From a virus, in IMG/VR virus record IMGVR_UViG_3300017917_001675, positions 1 to 49,232 of that record: 49,232 nt of DNA; one strand, 5' to 3'. A model generated the notes under the pieces. The model was not told the origin of the DNA and ran no database searches. It was given only the letters and a program-made list of their open reading frames with translations. Each line of letters opens with the position of its first letter. Position 1 is the stretch's first letter. Shown piece after piece: positions 35,488-43,807 of this stretch. The translations under genes and the position numbers were made by a program.

Positions 35488-36501
35488 ATGAGTAACCTTT
35501 TTAAGAAAGCCGCTGTATTCACCGACATTCATTTTGGATTGAAGTCTAACAGCCTACAACATAATCAAGATTGTTCAAACTTTGTAGATTGGTTTATTGA
35601 TAAAGCCAAGAAGGAAGGGTGTGAAACTTGTTTCTTTTTGGGTGATTATAATCACCATAGAGCAAGCATTAACATCCACACACTACAGTTTGGATTACAA
35701 GCATTGGAAAAACTAAATGCTAACTTTGATATTGTCTATTTTATACCAGGCAATCATGACCTTTATTATCGTGATAGGCGCGACATTCACAGTGTTGAGT
35801 GGGCTAAACATTTACCTAAAGTCAAAATCATTAATGACTTCTACAAAGAAGGTGATGTAGTTATTGCTCCCTGGCTTGTAGGTGAAGATTATAAAAAAAT
35901 ACAAAAACTAGGTGGCAAATATTTGTTTGGTCATCTTGAGTTACCAAGGTTCTATATGAATGCACTAGTTGAGATGCCCGATCATGGTGAAATAAACGAA
36001 GAACACATGAGTGGATTTGATAGTGTATTCAGTGGGCATTTTCATAAGCGTCAGGCAAGAAAAAATATCTGGTATATTGGTAATGCTTTCCCACATAATT
36101 ACGCAGATGCGGGAGACGATGCGCGTGGTATGATGATATTAGAATGGGGCAAAGACCCAGAGTTTCATAGTTGGCCACGACAACCATTGTATCGTGTACA
36201 CAAACTAAGTGATATCTTAGATAATCCAGAGGGCTTGTTATTGATTGACAGTCATGTTAGAGTACACCTTGACATTGATATTAGTTATGAGGAAGCCAAT
36301 TTCTTGCGTGAAACATTTATCCCAGAACATAAACTTAGAGAAATGACACTGATACCTATGAAAGGTGAACAGTTAGAAACGCAAGGCTTTGATGGACTAC
36401 GCTTTGAAAGCGTGGATCAGATTGTGATTGACCAAATCAATGCTATTGAAAGTAACAGTTTTGATAAGAAAATACTGTTAGATATATACAACAACTTATG
36501 A
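35488..36501 (+). CDS. 47: Recombination endonuclease subunit gp47 (Mre11/SbcD-like, 337 aa)
   Basis: A calcineurin-like phosphoesterase with the metal motifs in order: FTDIHFG (near residue 12), LGDYNHH (near 50), PGNHD (near 88), GHLELPR (near 149) and SGHFHKR (near 183). With gp46 it forms the Mre11-Rad50-type nuclease that resects ends for recombination-dependent replication in T4. The start ATG 35488 (MSNLFKKAAVFTDIHF) places the first motif correctly. An upstream in-frame ATG at 35386 lies inside gp55 and would read through the terminator, so it is rejected. Its TGA overlaps the gp46 ATG (ATGA), as expected for a stoichiometric pair. Confidence 0.93.
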   Translation: MSNLFKKAAVFTDIHFGLKSNSLQHNQDCSNFVDWFIDKAKKEGCETCFFLGDYNHHRASINIHTLQFGLQALEKLNANFDIVYFIPGNHDLYYRDRRDIHSVEWAKHLPKVKIINDFYKEGDVVIAPWLVGEDYKKIQKLGGKYLFGHLELPRFYMNALVEMPDHGEINEEHMSGFDSVFSGHFHKRQARKNIWYIGNAFPHNYADAGDDARGMMILEWGKDPEFHSWPRQPLYRVHKLSDILDNPEGLLLIDSHVRVHLDIDISYEEANFLRETFIPEHKLREMTLIPMKGEQLETQGFDGLRFESVDQIVIDQINAIESNSFDKKILLDIYNNL

Positions 36502-38252
36502 TTTCACTAAAGAATATAACTTTAAAGAATTTTTTATCTATTGGACAAGTAACACAAGCAGTTGACTTTGACAAAAAAGACCTAACACTAATTCTAGGTG
36601 AGAACTTAGACTTAGGTGGTGATGGTGCTAGAAATGGTACCGGTAAGACTACACTTATTCAGGGACTATGCTATTCATTGTTTGGTGTACCTATCAACAA
36701 TATTCGCAAAGATAATCTTGTCAATCGTACCAATGGCAAGAACATGCTTGTTACATTAGAGTTTAATGTCAATGGCACAGACTATAAAATTGAGCGTGGT
36801 CGTAAGCCCAACATACTAAAGTTTTATGTAAACGATGTACAGCAAAAGGCTACAGAAGACCAACAGGGTGAAAATAAAGAAACACAACAGGCAATTGAAA
36901 AAATATTGTGTATGACGCCCGATATGTTCCGTCATATCGTAGCATTGAATACGTACAGTGAACCTTTCCTAGCACTTAAATCAAACGAACAACGTGATAT
37001 TATTGAGCAATTGCTTGGAATTACAATTCTTAGTGAAAAGGCTGAAGTCATCAAAGATTTGATTCGCCAAAGCAAAGATGATATTCAACAAGAAGAATTT
37101 CGTATCAAAGGTATTGAAGAAGCCAATAAACGTGTAAAAGAACAAATTGATAGTACAAAGCGTAGACAGAAACTTTGGCAAACTAAACACGATGAAGATT
37201 TAGAAAAACTTGCTATTCAGTATACAAGACTTAGCCAAATTGATATTGAAACTGAATTGCAGGCTCATAAAGATTTAACTGAGTATAACAAAAAGCAAGC
37301 AGAACTTATACAAATTAACAGTGATATTGCTAGGCTTACCACAGCCATATCAAAAGAAAATAAGAATGTTGATAAACTACAAAAGGAAATCAAAACATTA
37401 GAAGAACATAAGTGTTATGCTTGTGGTCAAGATTTCCATGATGAACAACATAATAAAGTTTTAGAAAGCAAGAAAACATCGTTAAATGAAAGTTTGCTTG
37501 AGTTGCATGGCTATAATGACGAATTGACTAATAAACAAAGTCAAGTATTTGTATTAGGTAAACAACCCAAAACACACTATGACACTGAAGCAGAAGCAGT
37601 TAAACATAGTAGTGAGTTGGCTAATATACTACAACAAATTGAAAACAAAACTAACGAAGTTGATCCATATAGTGAGCAAATCACTGAAATGGAAAGTCAA
37701 GCATTACAAGAAATTAGTTTTGATACCGTAAATAAATTAACTAAAACTATGGAGCATCAAAAGTTCCTACTTGACTTATTAACTAGTAAAGATAGTTTTG
37801 TACGTAAAAAGATTATTGACCAGAATTTAAGTTATCTCAATCAACGACTAACTCATTACCTAGATAAAATTGGACTCCCACATACAGTTATTTTCAAAAA
37901 TGACTTACAGGTTGAGATTACAGAATTGGGTCGTGAACTTGATTTTGATAATTTGTCACGCGGGGAACGAAACAGACTGATTCTTGGTCTGAGTTTTGCT
38001 TTCCGTGATGTTTGGGAAAACTTATACAGTCCAATCAATACATTGTTTATTGATGAATTGATTGACTCAGGGCTTGACACGATGGGCGTTGAAAACAGTA
38101 TTGCTATTCTTACAGATATGTCACGTAGGCGTCATAAGTCTATTTGGCTTGTCAGTCACCGTGAAGAATTAGCAGGACGTGTGCCCAACGTGCTCAAGGT
38201 TGTAAAAGAAGGCGGTTTTACGTCTTATTCTAGCGCAACTGAAGTAGGATAA
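36498..38252 (+). CDS. 46: Recombination endonuclease subunit gp46 (Rad50/SbcC-like, 584 aa)
   Basis: An SMC-type ATPase. Walker A lies around residues 44-52 (ARNGTGKTT), a coiled coil flanks a zinc hook CYACGQ near residue 305, the ABC signature LSRGERNR is near 486, Walker B TLFIDELIDSGLD is near 515, and an H-loop SHREE follows. The length is close to T4 gp46 (560 aa). It is translationally coupled to gp47 by ATGA. Together they process DNA ends and support recombination-driven replication and packaging-ready DNA. Confidence 0.95.
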   Translation: MISLKNITLKNFLSIGQVTQAVDFDKKDLTLILGENLDLGGDGARNGTGKTTLIQGLCYSLFGVPINNIRKDNLVNRTNGKNMLVTLEFNVNGTDYKIERGRKPNILKFYVNDVQQKATEDQQGENKETQQAIEKILCMTPDMFRHIVALNTYSEPFLALKSNEQRDIIEQLLGITILSEKAEVIKDLIRQSKDDIQQEEFRIKGIEEANKRVKEQIDSTKRRQKLWQTKHDEDLEKLAIQYTRLSQIDIETELQAHKDLTEYNKKQAELIQINSDIARLTTAISKENKNVDKLQKEIKTLEEHKCYACGQDFHDEQHNKVLESKKTSLNESLLELHGYNDELTNKQSQVFVLGKQPKTHYDTEAEAVKHSSELANILQQIENKTNEVDPYSEQITEMESQALQEISFDTVNKLTKTMEHQKFLLDLLTSKDSFVRKKIIDQNLSYLNQRLTHYLDKIGLPHTVIFKNDLQVEITELGRELDFDNLSRGERNRLILGLSFAFRDVWENLYSPINTLFIDELIDSGLDTMGVENSIAILTDMSRRRHKSIWLVSHREELAGRVPNVLKVVKEGGFTSYSSATEVG

Positions 38253-38288
38253 ATTTTAACACACACGTAGCCACATATAAGTAAAGAC

Positions 38289-38846
38289 ATGCCAAGTCCA
38301 CAAAAAGCAAAAGGTTCAGGTTTTGAGCGAGAAATTGCTAAATACCTTACGGAAACATATGGGGAAAGTTTTATACGTGCCCCAGGTTCCGGTGCTTATG
38401 TGGGCGGAAAAAATCAAATTCGTAAAGAAATATTACATGAGGGACAAATTCGTTCTTTCAAGGGCGACGTAGTTCCAGGACATTCATTTACCAAAATGAA
38501 TGTTGAATGTAAATTTTACAGTGATTTTCCGTTTCATCTATTACTTACAGGAGACTGTAAAGTTTTAGATGGTTGGCTAGAACAACTCATGGATGTAGCA
38601 GACGAAAATGATTGCAATATTCTTTTTATGAAATTCAATCGCAAAGGACGCTATGTTTGTGTACAAAGCAAACTAACATGGGTAAGTGATAACTTCACAT
38701 ATTATACATCTCAAAAAACTGGCGACTGGGTAATTTTTGAATTTGAACAATTTTTTAAACTAAACAAAGACCTTCTTAAATCATACTCAACATCAATAGA
38801 CACCGTGTCACAAAAGTCAGAACAAATAATCACTTTACAAGTTTAA
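38289..38846 (+). CDS. PD-(D/E)xK nuclease, Holliday-junction-resolvase-like (185 aa)
   Basis: The arrangement GSGFEREIAKYL (E13/E15), RAPGSGAYVG, KGDV (D60) and NVECKFY (E73-C-K75) is the resolvase-type PD-(D/E)xK active site: a helix with Glu, then GD, then ExK on the next strand. Archaeal Hjc and several phage resolvases share this layout. The role proposed is cleavage of branched DNA before packaging, replacing T4 endonuclease VII (gp49), which is unrelated. It follows gp46 by 36 bp on the same strand, fitting a recombination operon. Another function within the superfamily, such as restriction-like or repair nuclease, is possible. Confidence 0.75.
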   Translation: MPSPQKAKGSGFEREIAKYLTETYGESFIRAPGSGAYVGGKNQIRKEILHEGQIRSFKGDVVPGHSFTKMNVECKFYSDFPFHLLLTGDCKVLDGWLEQLMDVADENDCNILFMKFNRKGRYVCVQSKLTWVSDNFTYYTSQKTGDWVIFEFEQFFKLNKDLLKSYSTSIDTVSQKSEQIITLQV

Positions 38847-39337
38847 CATTAGGGTAAAAATTTGCTGTCCGTGTTGACGGACCTCCTTGAAGAAGCGTGA
38901 AAGATCGCCGATGGATCTGGAGTAAGCATAGTAATTTTACTATGGGTATACCGAGAGGGCAATCGATAAAAGCGAACCCTCAACAAGTCAGTAACTATTT
39001 TGTCTTGATGTTACTGAATGTGCGTTGCGGTGGCGTATATTACAAAATTGTTGATAATATATGGCTACACTACAGGCCGTAAACTTTACAGAGCAACCGG
39101 TAGGATATCGTGTCAACAAATAGGCGATGATATTGGCAAAGACAACAATGGATGATGGGCATGGCATGTTCCATTTGGTAGTGCTGAATAGCACTACCAT
39201 GGCTTCCAAGCGGCAAATATTAGTTCTCTAAAACAAACTAGTTTACCGTAAGAAATAAGAACGAGCGATAGCGAGTTCTTAGATGAACGAAGTTCATCTT
39301 TAATAATAACCGTAGTCTGATAAATGAATAGTTACGG
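38847..39337 (+). ncRNA. Candidate large structured RNA in convergent intergenic region
   Basis: This is 491 bp without a convincing gene, dense with inverted repeats. Hairpins (stem/stem) are: 38867-38872/38877-38882 (6 bp, perfect); 38902-38906/38914-38918; 38927-38933/38938-38944 (7 bp); 38955-38959/38977-38981; 38989-38995/39010-39016 (7 bp); 39171-39185/39190-39202 (13 bp with a TT bulge and GAAT loop); 39256-39262/39275-39281 with tandem G-A pairs and a GATA loop; 39282-39288/39292-39298 (7 bp, GAA loop); and 39307-39314/39333-39340 (8 bp). GTAAACT/AGTTTAC (39079-39085/39240-39246) could close a larger domain. GNRA and GAA loops are purine-rich only on the plus strand, which suggests that orientation. 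No tmRNA, RNase P, group I or group II core was recognised. Confidence 0.5.
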
Positions 39338-39568
39338 TTAAAAGAAGGGCAACTGACTCTTTTTAGTCGTTTCTAAGTGGCTTTCTACGATATCACCTAT
39401 AATTTTTCTCTCATCTAGGGACATATTCAACACATCTTCATATGTTGCACCACCTCTCATATACCAGCTTAATGTCAAAGCCTGTTTTCTAATTTCTAGT
39501 ACTTCTTTTTCCATACCGTCAATTAGCTTCTGTACGCCGAGGTGGTCTAATCGTAGAAGCCTTAACCG
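39338..39568 (-). CDS. Frameshift extension of the gp26-type chaperone (MRGG domain; 58-aa ORF if started at ATG 39514)
   Basis: The frame is open from inside the end of the gp26-like gene to TAA at 39340-39338. Read by -1 frameshift at 39574-39568, it adds 76 residues, for a fusion of about 351 aa. The extension has a helical run (LDHLGVQKLIDGMEKEVLEI) continuing into KQALTLSWYMRGGATYEDVL and ending QLPFF, which I recognise as a small conserved protein of T4-like phages. The codons before ATG 39514 read as good helix, favouring the fusion. Independent initiation at ATG 39514 has no clear ribosome site. Either way it would assist tail or hub assembly. Confidence 0.75.
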   Translation of the reverse strand, partial: RLRLLRLDHLGVQKLIDGMEKEVLEIRKQALTLSWYMRGGATYEDVLNMSLDERKIIGDIVESHLETTKKSQLPFF

Positions 39569-39574
39569 AAAAAA
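39526..39574 (-). promoter_or_regulatory. Putative programmed -1 ribosomal frameshift site
   Basis: The minus strand carries the heptamer T-TTT-TTC at 39574-39568 in the correct phase of the gp26-like frame (X-XXY-YYZ). It is followed by GGT and the TAA stop. After a 7-nt spacer comes a hairpin: GCTTCT (39560-39555) pairs with AGAAGC (39531-39526), with an additional ACG/CGT step inside. The -1 frame downstream is open for 76 codons. Confidence 0.7.
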
Positions 39575-40392
39575 TCGCTTACATTAAGTGTAAATTCTTG
39601 GTCGTACTCATGTTGACAGTTTATGCATTTTAACTTTAATGGTTTAAGTTCTGCTTGTGAACGTAGACTTGCATTATAATCACGTATATTTGTATACGTA
39701 TCTTTATCACAATTTAACAAAAAGTCTAAAATATATTCTTTTTCTTGTACATTTGCTGTAGGTGTTTTAATACTCATTATGGTTAAACATAATGTTTGCA
39801 TAGTTAAATCTGTTACTGCTTTTAATGCATCTTGTGTTTTCTTTCTTTTTACATCTTCATCTTTTTCTGATTCAAATGCTATAAAGTTTCTTTGTATTTC
39901 CATTTGTTTTAGACCAGTTTCATTCATTTCTTTATATGTCAACGGTCTAAATTTTATACTTAATTCATGCAAATTAAGTTCACTTTCATAGTCAGCCGCA
40001 CGTAATTCACTTAGTACAGCAGCTAAATTTACACCATAATCTGCTACATTTTTACAATTTGGGCATTCACTGGTTATTGTCATTTCACTTCCACCAGAAG
40101 CCGAACGTATAGCAATTAGTATTGCGTCCAAATCAATACTATTAATAGCCCATGGATCTCGTATATTTGGAACACAGCTTTTAATTATTTCTATTACGGC
40201 TGTTCCATTAAACAGTGCATCTGGAGTTTTTGATGTAATCTCATCAATTGCAGTCATTGGATAGACGGGCAGCTCTCCAGACTCGGGCATATCTATTACG
40301 CCCTGTTTATATAATTTTCCTCCACTTGGCAAACGAAGATATATTGCTGGTCTACGAAAATATTGTTTAAGTGGATTGTTTTGTATTGGCAT
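39562..40392 (-). CDS. 26: gp26-type baseplate hub / tail assembly chaperone (276 aa)
   Basis: The protein shows the conserved N-terminal pattern of this T4-phage family: YLRLPSGGKLYKQG, then GELPVYPMTAIDEITSKTPD, NGTAVIEIIKSCVPNI and IDLDAILIAIRSASGG. It has two CxxC pairs (CPNC near residue 113 and CINC near 260) that could bind zinc. In T4, gp26 belongs to the hub assembly pathway. The gene lies head-to-head with the tape-measure gene, as tail chaperones sit beside tape measures. AAGGAAA precedes ATG 40392. Its last codons form a -1 slippery site, and it is probably expressed as short and long forms. Confidence 0.75.
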   Translation of the reverse strand: MPIQNNPLKQYFRRPAIYLRLPSGGKLYKQGVIDMPESGELPVYPMTAIDEITSKTPDALFNGTAVIEIIKSCVPNIRDPWAINSIDLDAILIAIRSASGGSEMTITSECPNCKNVADYGVNLAAVLSELRAADYESELNLHELSIKFRPLTYKEMNETGLKQMEIQRNFIAFESEKDEDVKRKKTQDALKAVTDLTMQTLCLTIMSIKTPTANVQEKEYILDFLLNCDKDTYTNIRDYNASLRSQAELKPLKLKCINCQHEYDQEFTLNVSDFFG

Positions 40393-40427
40393 ACGGTTTC
40401 CTTCTAAAAATATGGATTTTACCCAAT

Positions 40428-40435
40428 AATAAATA
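40428..40435 (+). promoter_or_regulatory. Putative T4-type late promoter (AATAAATA) before the tape measure
   Basis: AATAAATA fits NATAAATA and lies about 51 nt before the tape-measure ATG, leaving room for a leader that includes the hairpin at 40448-40466. Confidence 0.45.
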
Positions 40436-40447
40436 CTAAAAGATATT

Positions 40448-40466
40448 TAGTGGCTTAAAACCACTA
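40448..40466 (+). promoter_or_regulatory. 5'-leader hairpin of the tape-measure transcript
   Basis: TAGTGG and CCACTA pair around a CTTAAAA loop. The hairpin lies about 10 nt before the AAGGAAA ribosome site and is not followed by a T run, so it is not a terminator. It could stabilise the mRNA end or bind a regulator. Confidence 0.35.
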
Positions 40467-40486
40467 CAAATTAAAAGGAAACTATT

Positions 40487-43400
40487 ATGGCGTTAGATGA
40501 ACGTGCATTAGAAGATGCAATGAATAGAATGATTCAGGCAGCTAATGCTAGCGGAGATGCATTTGAACGTATGGCTGCAGCACAAGTTGCAATGTCTAAC
40601 GCTATGGGCGGCAACAGTAAAAAAGCATTAGATGACTTTTATAAAGGAATACAAGGTTCTTCAAAAGCATTACAAGAACAACGCAACAGAGCCAGATCTG
40701 AAGAAGAACATGCAAAGAAGGCAAAAGAAGCACAAGACAACCTAGTTTCATCACTAAAAAATGGATTAAAGGGTTTACAGAATTTTGCAGGTGCAGCAAA
40801 TAGTACGGAACAAAGTTTTAGTAAGTACAATCAAGGTATGCGCTCAATGGGCGATGCTGCGTTTGAAATAGGAAAACAATTTGGCCCATTAGGAACTGCA
40901 ATAGGAGCTACGGTAAAAGCATTTACATTGGCTGCTGAAAGGGTGAATGAACTTAATGATACATTACTAAAGTCATATGACGATTTTGGTAAATTAGGTG
41001 CTACTGCAGGGCTAACAACAAAAAACATTTTAGATTTAGGCAGGGATGCAGGCTATAGTAGTAAAAATTTAGGTACATTTACTAAACAAGCTGCAGGTTT
41101 GGGAGAAGCACTAATAAACTTAGGTGGCTCAAGTAGCGAAGGTGTAAAAGCATTCAGTCAGATAGCAAAGATAGGTGATAATGCCCGTAAAGAATTTAGT
41201 AGAATGGGTATAAGTCAGGCAGAAGTCACTGAAATGCAAGCCAACTATATTAAGCAAGTTGCAAGCGCAGGTGGTAGTCTAAGAAAACCAATCAATGAAC
41301 TACAAAAAGAATCTTTAGGTTATATAACAAATTTACAAAAATTAGCTGAACTTACGGGCGTTGACATTAAGAAAATGGAAGAAGCTCAAAAAGCAGCGAT
41401 GCAGCAAGAAAACTTTAATGCCTACATAATGAAAAAAGAGGCAGAGCGTGATCAATTAAGAGCGCAAGCTGCACAAGCAGAAAAAGAAGGAGACACAGAA
41501 AGAGCTAAGGCATTAAAAGCACAGGCTGATCAAACAGATCAAGTTATTAAAACTAAGAAGGAATTTGCCGGTTTAGCTCAGGCAACAATGTCACAGAAAA
41601 ACGCATCGGCTGCGTTAGAAGCGATTTCTACAGATAATGCATCTACATTTACTGAAAGTAATGCACAATTGTTAAGAGCAGGAATTGATATTTCCAAAAT
41701 GAATCAAGAGATGAATAAAGGAAATGATCAAACTATAGAATTACAAAAGAGTCAAGCAAAGGCAGTTGAGGATTATAACAAAAAGTTTGGTGAAGCTGGT
41801 TATGCGTATGGAGGCGCAAGTAGAAAATTACAAGAAACTATGGGCGTTGATAATAAAATGCGTGAGCAAGCAGGAAAAAATTCACGCCTATTAACTGAAG
41901 AAGGTTATCAGCAAGCAAAGAAAGACAAAGCATTAAAAGATAAAGAATACGATGAAAAAGCTAAAAATTTACAAAAAGAGAAAGATGCAGCTACAGAAGC
42001 AAGAGCAGCACAGGAAATTGCTGAAAAAGATTTCCAACAAGCTCAAGATAGATTAACTGATTTGGTTCGCGGGCCCATAACTCAGGTTTTTAGTTTCTTC
42101 CAAACTAAGTTATTAGAAGTGGCAACTGGTTTAATTGACATGGTCAGTTTTGTAATTGAAAAATTTGGTGATGTTAAAAATCTTATAAGCAGTTTGTGGG
42201 ATGGATTATCAAGTATTGTAAGTAAGGTAGGAAAATTCTTAGGTATTAGTTCAGAAGCAGCTTCACCACCAAAACCTCCCGAAGCCAAGGCAGCAGAAAC
42301 TGGATCTAAAACTGCGGCAACAAAAGCAGAACCAAATACTCCAACTGCTAAACCTGCAGGAACCCCAGATACTACATCCAAAGCATATGCTGATGCAAGT
42401 AAAAAATTAGAGCAGACTAGAAGTCCAGGTACTGTAGTTGCCCAACAAGCACCTCAAGCAGCACCTCAGGCTGGATCACCTCAAACAGCGCCGCAGACTA
42501 CAACAGCTACTGCAACATCTAGGCAAACACCACCTACTGCAAGACGAGTAGATAGATCCGAATCATCTGATATACTAGGTATTGATGCATTAGACAAGTT
42601 TGGTAATACATTGGAAAGTTTGAATAAAACTTTAAATGTTACGAAAACTTCATTTGCTAGTGTAAATGAGAATTTAAAACAACTTATAGACAATCAGAAA
42701 GAAGAAATAGAAAAACAAGAAGATGCTGCATCTGGAGCAGGAGGAACAGGTACTGCTTATGGTAAAAGTATGCCACAAATAGGACGACCTGCAATGCCTA
42801 GTATGCCTGTGATAACTAGACAACGCACAATGCCAGGTGGGGTAGCAGCTGGTGGTGCAGGTGGTATGGGTACGCCACAAGTAGGAGGTAGGCCACCTGC
42901 AGGAGGAGGAATGGGCGCGCCTGCAATGCCTAGTATGGGAGGAATGACTACAAAAGGGGATAGTCCTGATATTTCTAAAGAAGCATCAGCTACAGGAGCA
43001 CAAGCACCCAAAGCTAAACCATCACAAGGGGGTGGCGGTGATTTAGGTGAAGCAGAAATCAAAAAAATGATTATGCAACATGAGGGAGTCCGCACAAAGC
43101 CATATAAAGATACAAAAGGCCTATGGACAGTTGGTGTAGGTCATTTGATTGGTGATGGAAAAACATTACCTGATGCATGGAATCGTGAATTTAGTATGGA
43201 TGAAGTAATGGCCATATTTGATGAAGATTATAAGCATCATAGACAAGCAGCAGAAAGTATACCTGGATTTAATAAATTAGGTTCAGGTGGTCAAGGTGCA
43301 TTAACTGATTTAACATTTAATATGGGACCTAGTTGGTATAAGAAGTGGCCAACGTTTCAAAAACAACTATCATCAGGAGATATTGAAGGTGCTGCTAGTA

Positions 43401-43780
43401 ATTTAGAGGGAAGTGCATGGTATAAACAAGTTGGAAGAAGAGCCCCAACTGTTGTTAGCTTGTTAAGAAATACAAAAGTTAGTGCAGCAGAAGGTGGATT
43501 AGCAAGTGGTCCTATAGAAGGGTATCCTGCAACATTACACGGTGAAGAAGCAATTATACCATTTGACCCAAATAGTATACTTAGTGAGTTGATGAAAGCT
43601 CCTGCTAGTGATTTTAAAACACCTAATCAAAATATAACTTCAACTACTACCCAAAGTAACGATGTTACACTATCATTAGAAATGCTAGATGTTATTGCTG
43701 ATAAATTGGATACTATGATTGAAAAAATGAGTGAAAGCAACAATACTCAGGGACAATTATTAAAGTATTCTAGGGTTTAA
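40487..43780 (+). CDS. Tape-measure protein with embedded T4-type lysozyme (1097 aa)
   Basis: Residues 1-590 are long charged helices typical of tape measures (LRAQAAQAEKEGDTERAKAL, LKDKEYDEKAKNLQKEKDAA), with Ala/Gly-rich hydrophobic stretches (FGPLGTAIGATVKAF; VATGLIDMVSFVIEKF). Residues 600-850 are Pro/Ala/Gly/Met low complexity. Residues about 856-995 form a phage lysozyme (GH24) domain: MQHEG with E866, YKD with D875 and GLWTVGVGH with T881. These have the same spacing as E11, D20 and T26 of T4 lysozyme. The C-terminus (EGGLASGPIEGYPATLHGEEAIIPF) is the usual tape-measure ending. The role is to set tail length and degrade peptidoglycan locally during DNA entry. It replaces T4 gp29 (590 aa) by position and type. 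Confidence 0.85.
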   Translation: MALDERALEDAMNRMIQAANASGDAFERMAAAQVAMSNAMGGNSKKALDDFYKGIQGSSKALQEQRNRARSEEEHAKKAKEAQDNLVSSLKNGLKGLQNFAGAANSTEQSFSKYNQGMRSMGDAAFEIGKQFGPLGTAIGATVKAFTLAAERVNELNDTLLKSYDDFGKLGATAGLTTKNILDLGRDAGYSSKNLGTFTKQAAGLGEALINLGGSSSEGVKAFSQIAKIGDNARKEFSRMGISQAEVTEMQANYIKQVASAGGSLRKPINELQKESLGYITNLQKLAELTGVDIKKMEEAQKAAMQQENFNAYIMKKEAERDQLRAQAAQAEKEGDTERAKALKAQADQTDQVIKTKKEFAGLAQATMSQKNASAALEAISTDNASTFTESNAQLLRAGIDISKMNQEMNKGNDQTIELQKSQAKAVEDYNKKFGEAGYAYGGASRKLQETMGVDNKMREQAGKNSRLLTEEGYQQAKKDKALKDKEYDEKAKNLQKEKDAATEARAAQEIAEKDFQQAQDRLTDLVRGPITQVFSFFQTKLLEVATGLIDMVSFVIEKFGDVKNLISSLWDGLSSIVSKVGKFLGISSEAASPPKPPEAKAAETGSKTAATKAEPNTPTAKPAGTPDTTSKAYADASKKLEQTRSPGTVVAQQAPQAAPQAGSPQTAPQTTTATATSRQTPPTARRVDRSESSDILGIDALDKFGNTLESLNKTLNVTKTSFASVNENLKQLIDNQKEEIEKQEDAASGAGGTGTAYGKSMPQIGRPAMPSMPVITRQRTMPGGVAAGGAGGMGTPQVGGRPPAGGGMGAPAMPSMGGMTTKGDSPDISKEASATGAQAPKAKPSQGGGGDLGEAEIKKMIMQHEGVRTKPYKDTKGLWTVGVGHLIGDGKTLPDAWNREFSMDEVMAIFDEDYKHHRQAAESIPGFNKLGSGGQGALTDLTFNMGPSWYKKWPTFQKQLSSGDIEGAASNLEGSAWYKQVGRRAPTVVSLLRNTKVSAAEGGLASGPIEGYPATLHGEEAIIPFDPNSILSELMKAPASDFKTPNQNITSTTTQSNDVTLSLEMLDVIADKLDTMIEKMSESNNTQGQLLKYSRV

Positions 43781-43807
43781 AACTAAATAAGTGACAAAGA
43801 TAATTTT

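Larger units (their letters stand above)
40393..40486. promoter_or_regulatory. Divergent intergenic region between gp26-like and tape-measure genes
   Basis: This 94-bp gap holds AATAAATA on the plus strand at 40428-40435, a 6-bp hairpin at 40448-40466 and ribosome sites on both sides (AAGGAAA for each gene). It probably contains promoters for both directions. Confidence 0.5.

Noticed and set aside
38897-39082. 61-codon plus-strand frame in the intergenic region
   Set aside because: No ribosome site, no recognisable domain, and it runs through several perfect hairpins.
39061-39231. Two tiny frames (MATLQAVNFTEQ..., 20 codons; MILAKTTMDDGH..., 34 codons)
   Set aside because: No ribosome sites, no family, and both overlap strong stems; better explained by structured RNA.
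38847-39337. tRNA, tmRNA, RNase P RNA, group I or group II intron in the hairpin-rich region
   Set aside because: No GGTTCGA-type T-arm, no tag frame, no conserved intron or RNase P core sequences were found by eye.
42082-43095. Several antisense frames opposite the tape-measure gene
   Set aside because: They mirror the Ala/Pro/Gly-rich low-complexity part; no start signals or family likeness.
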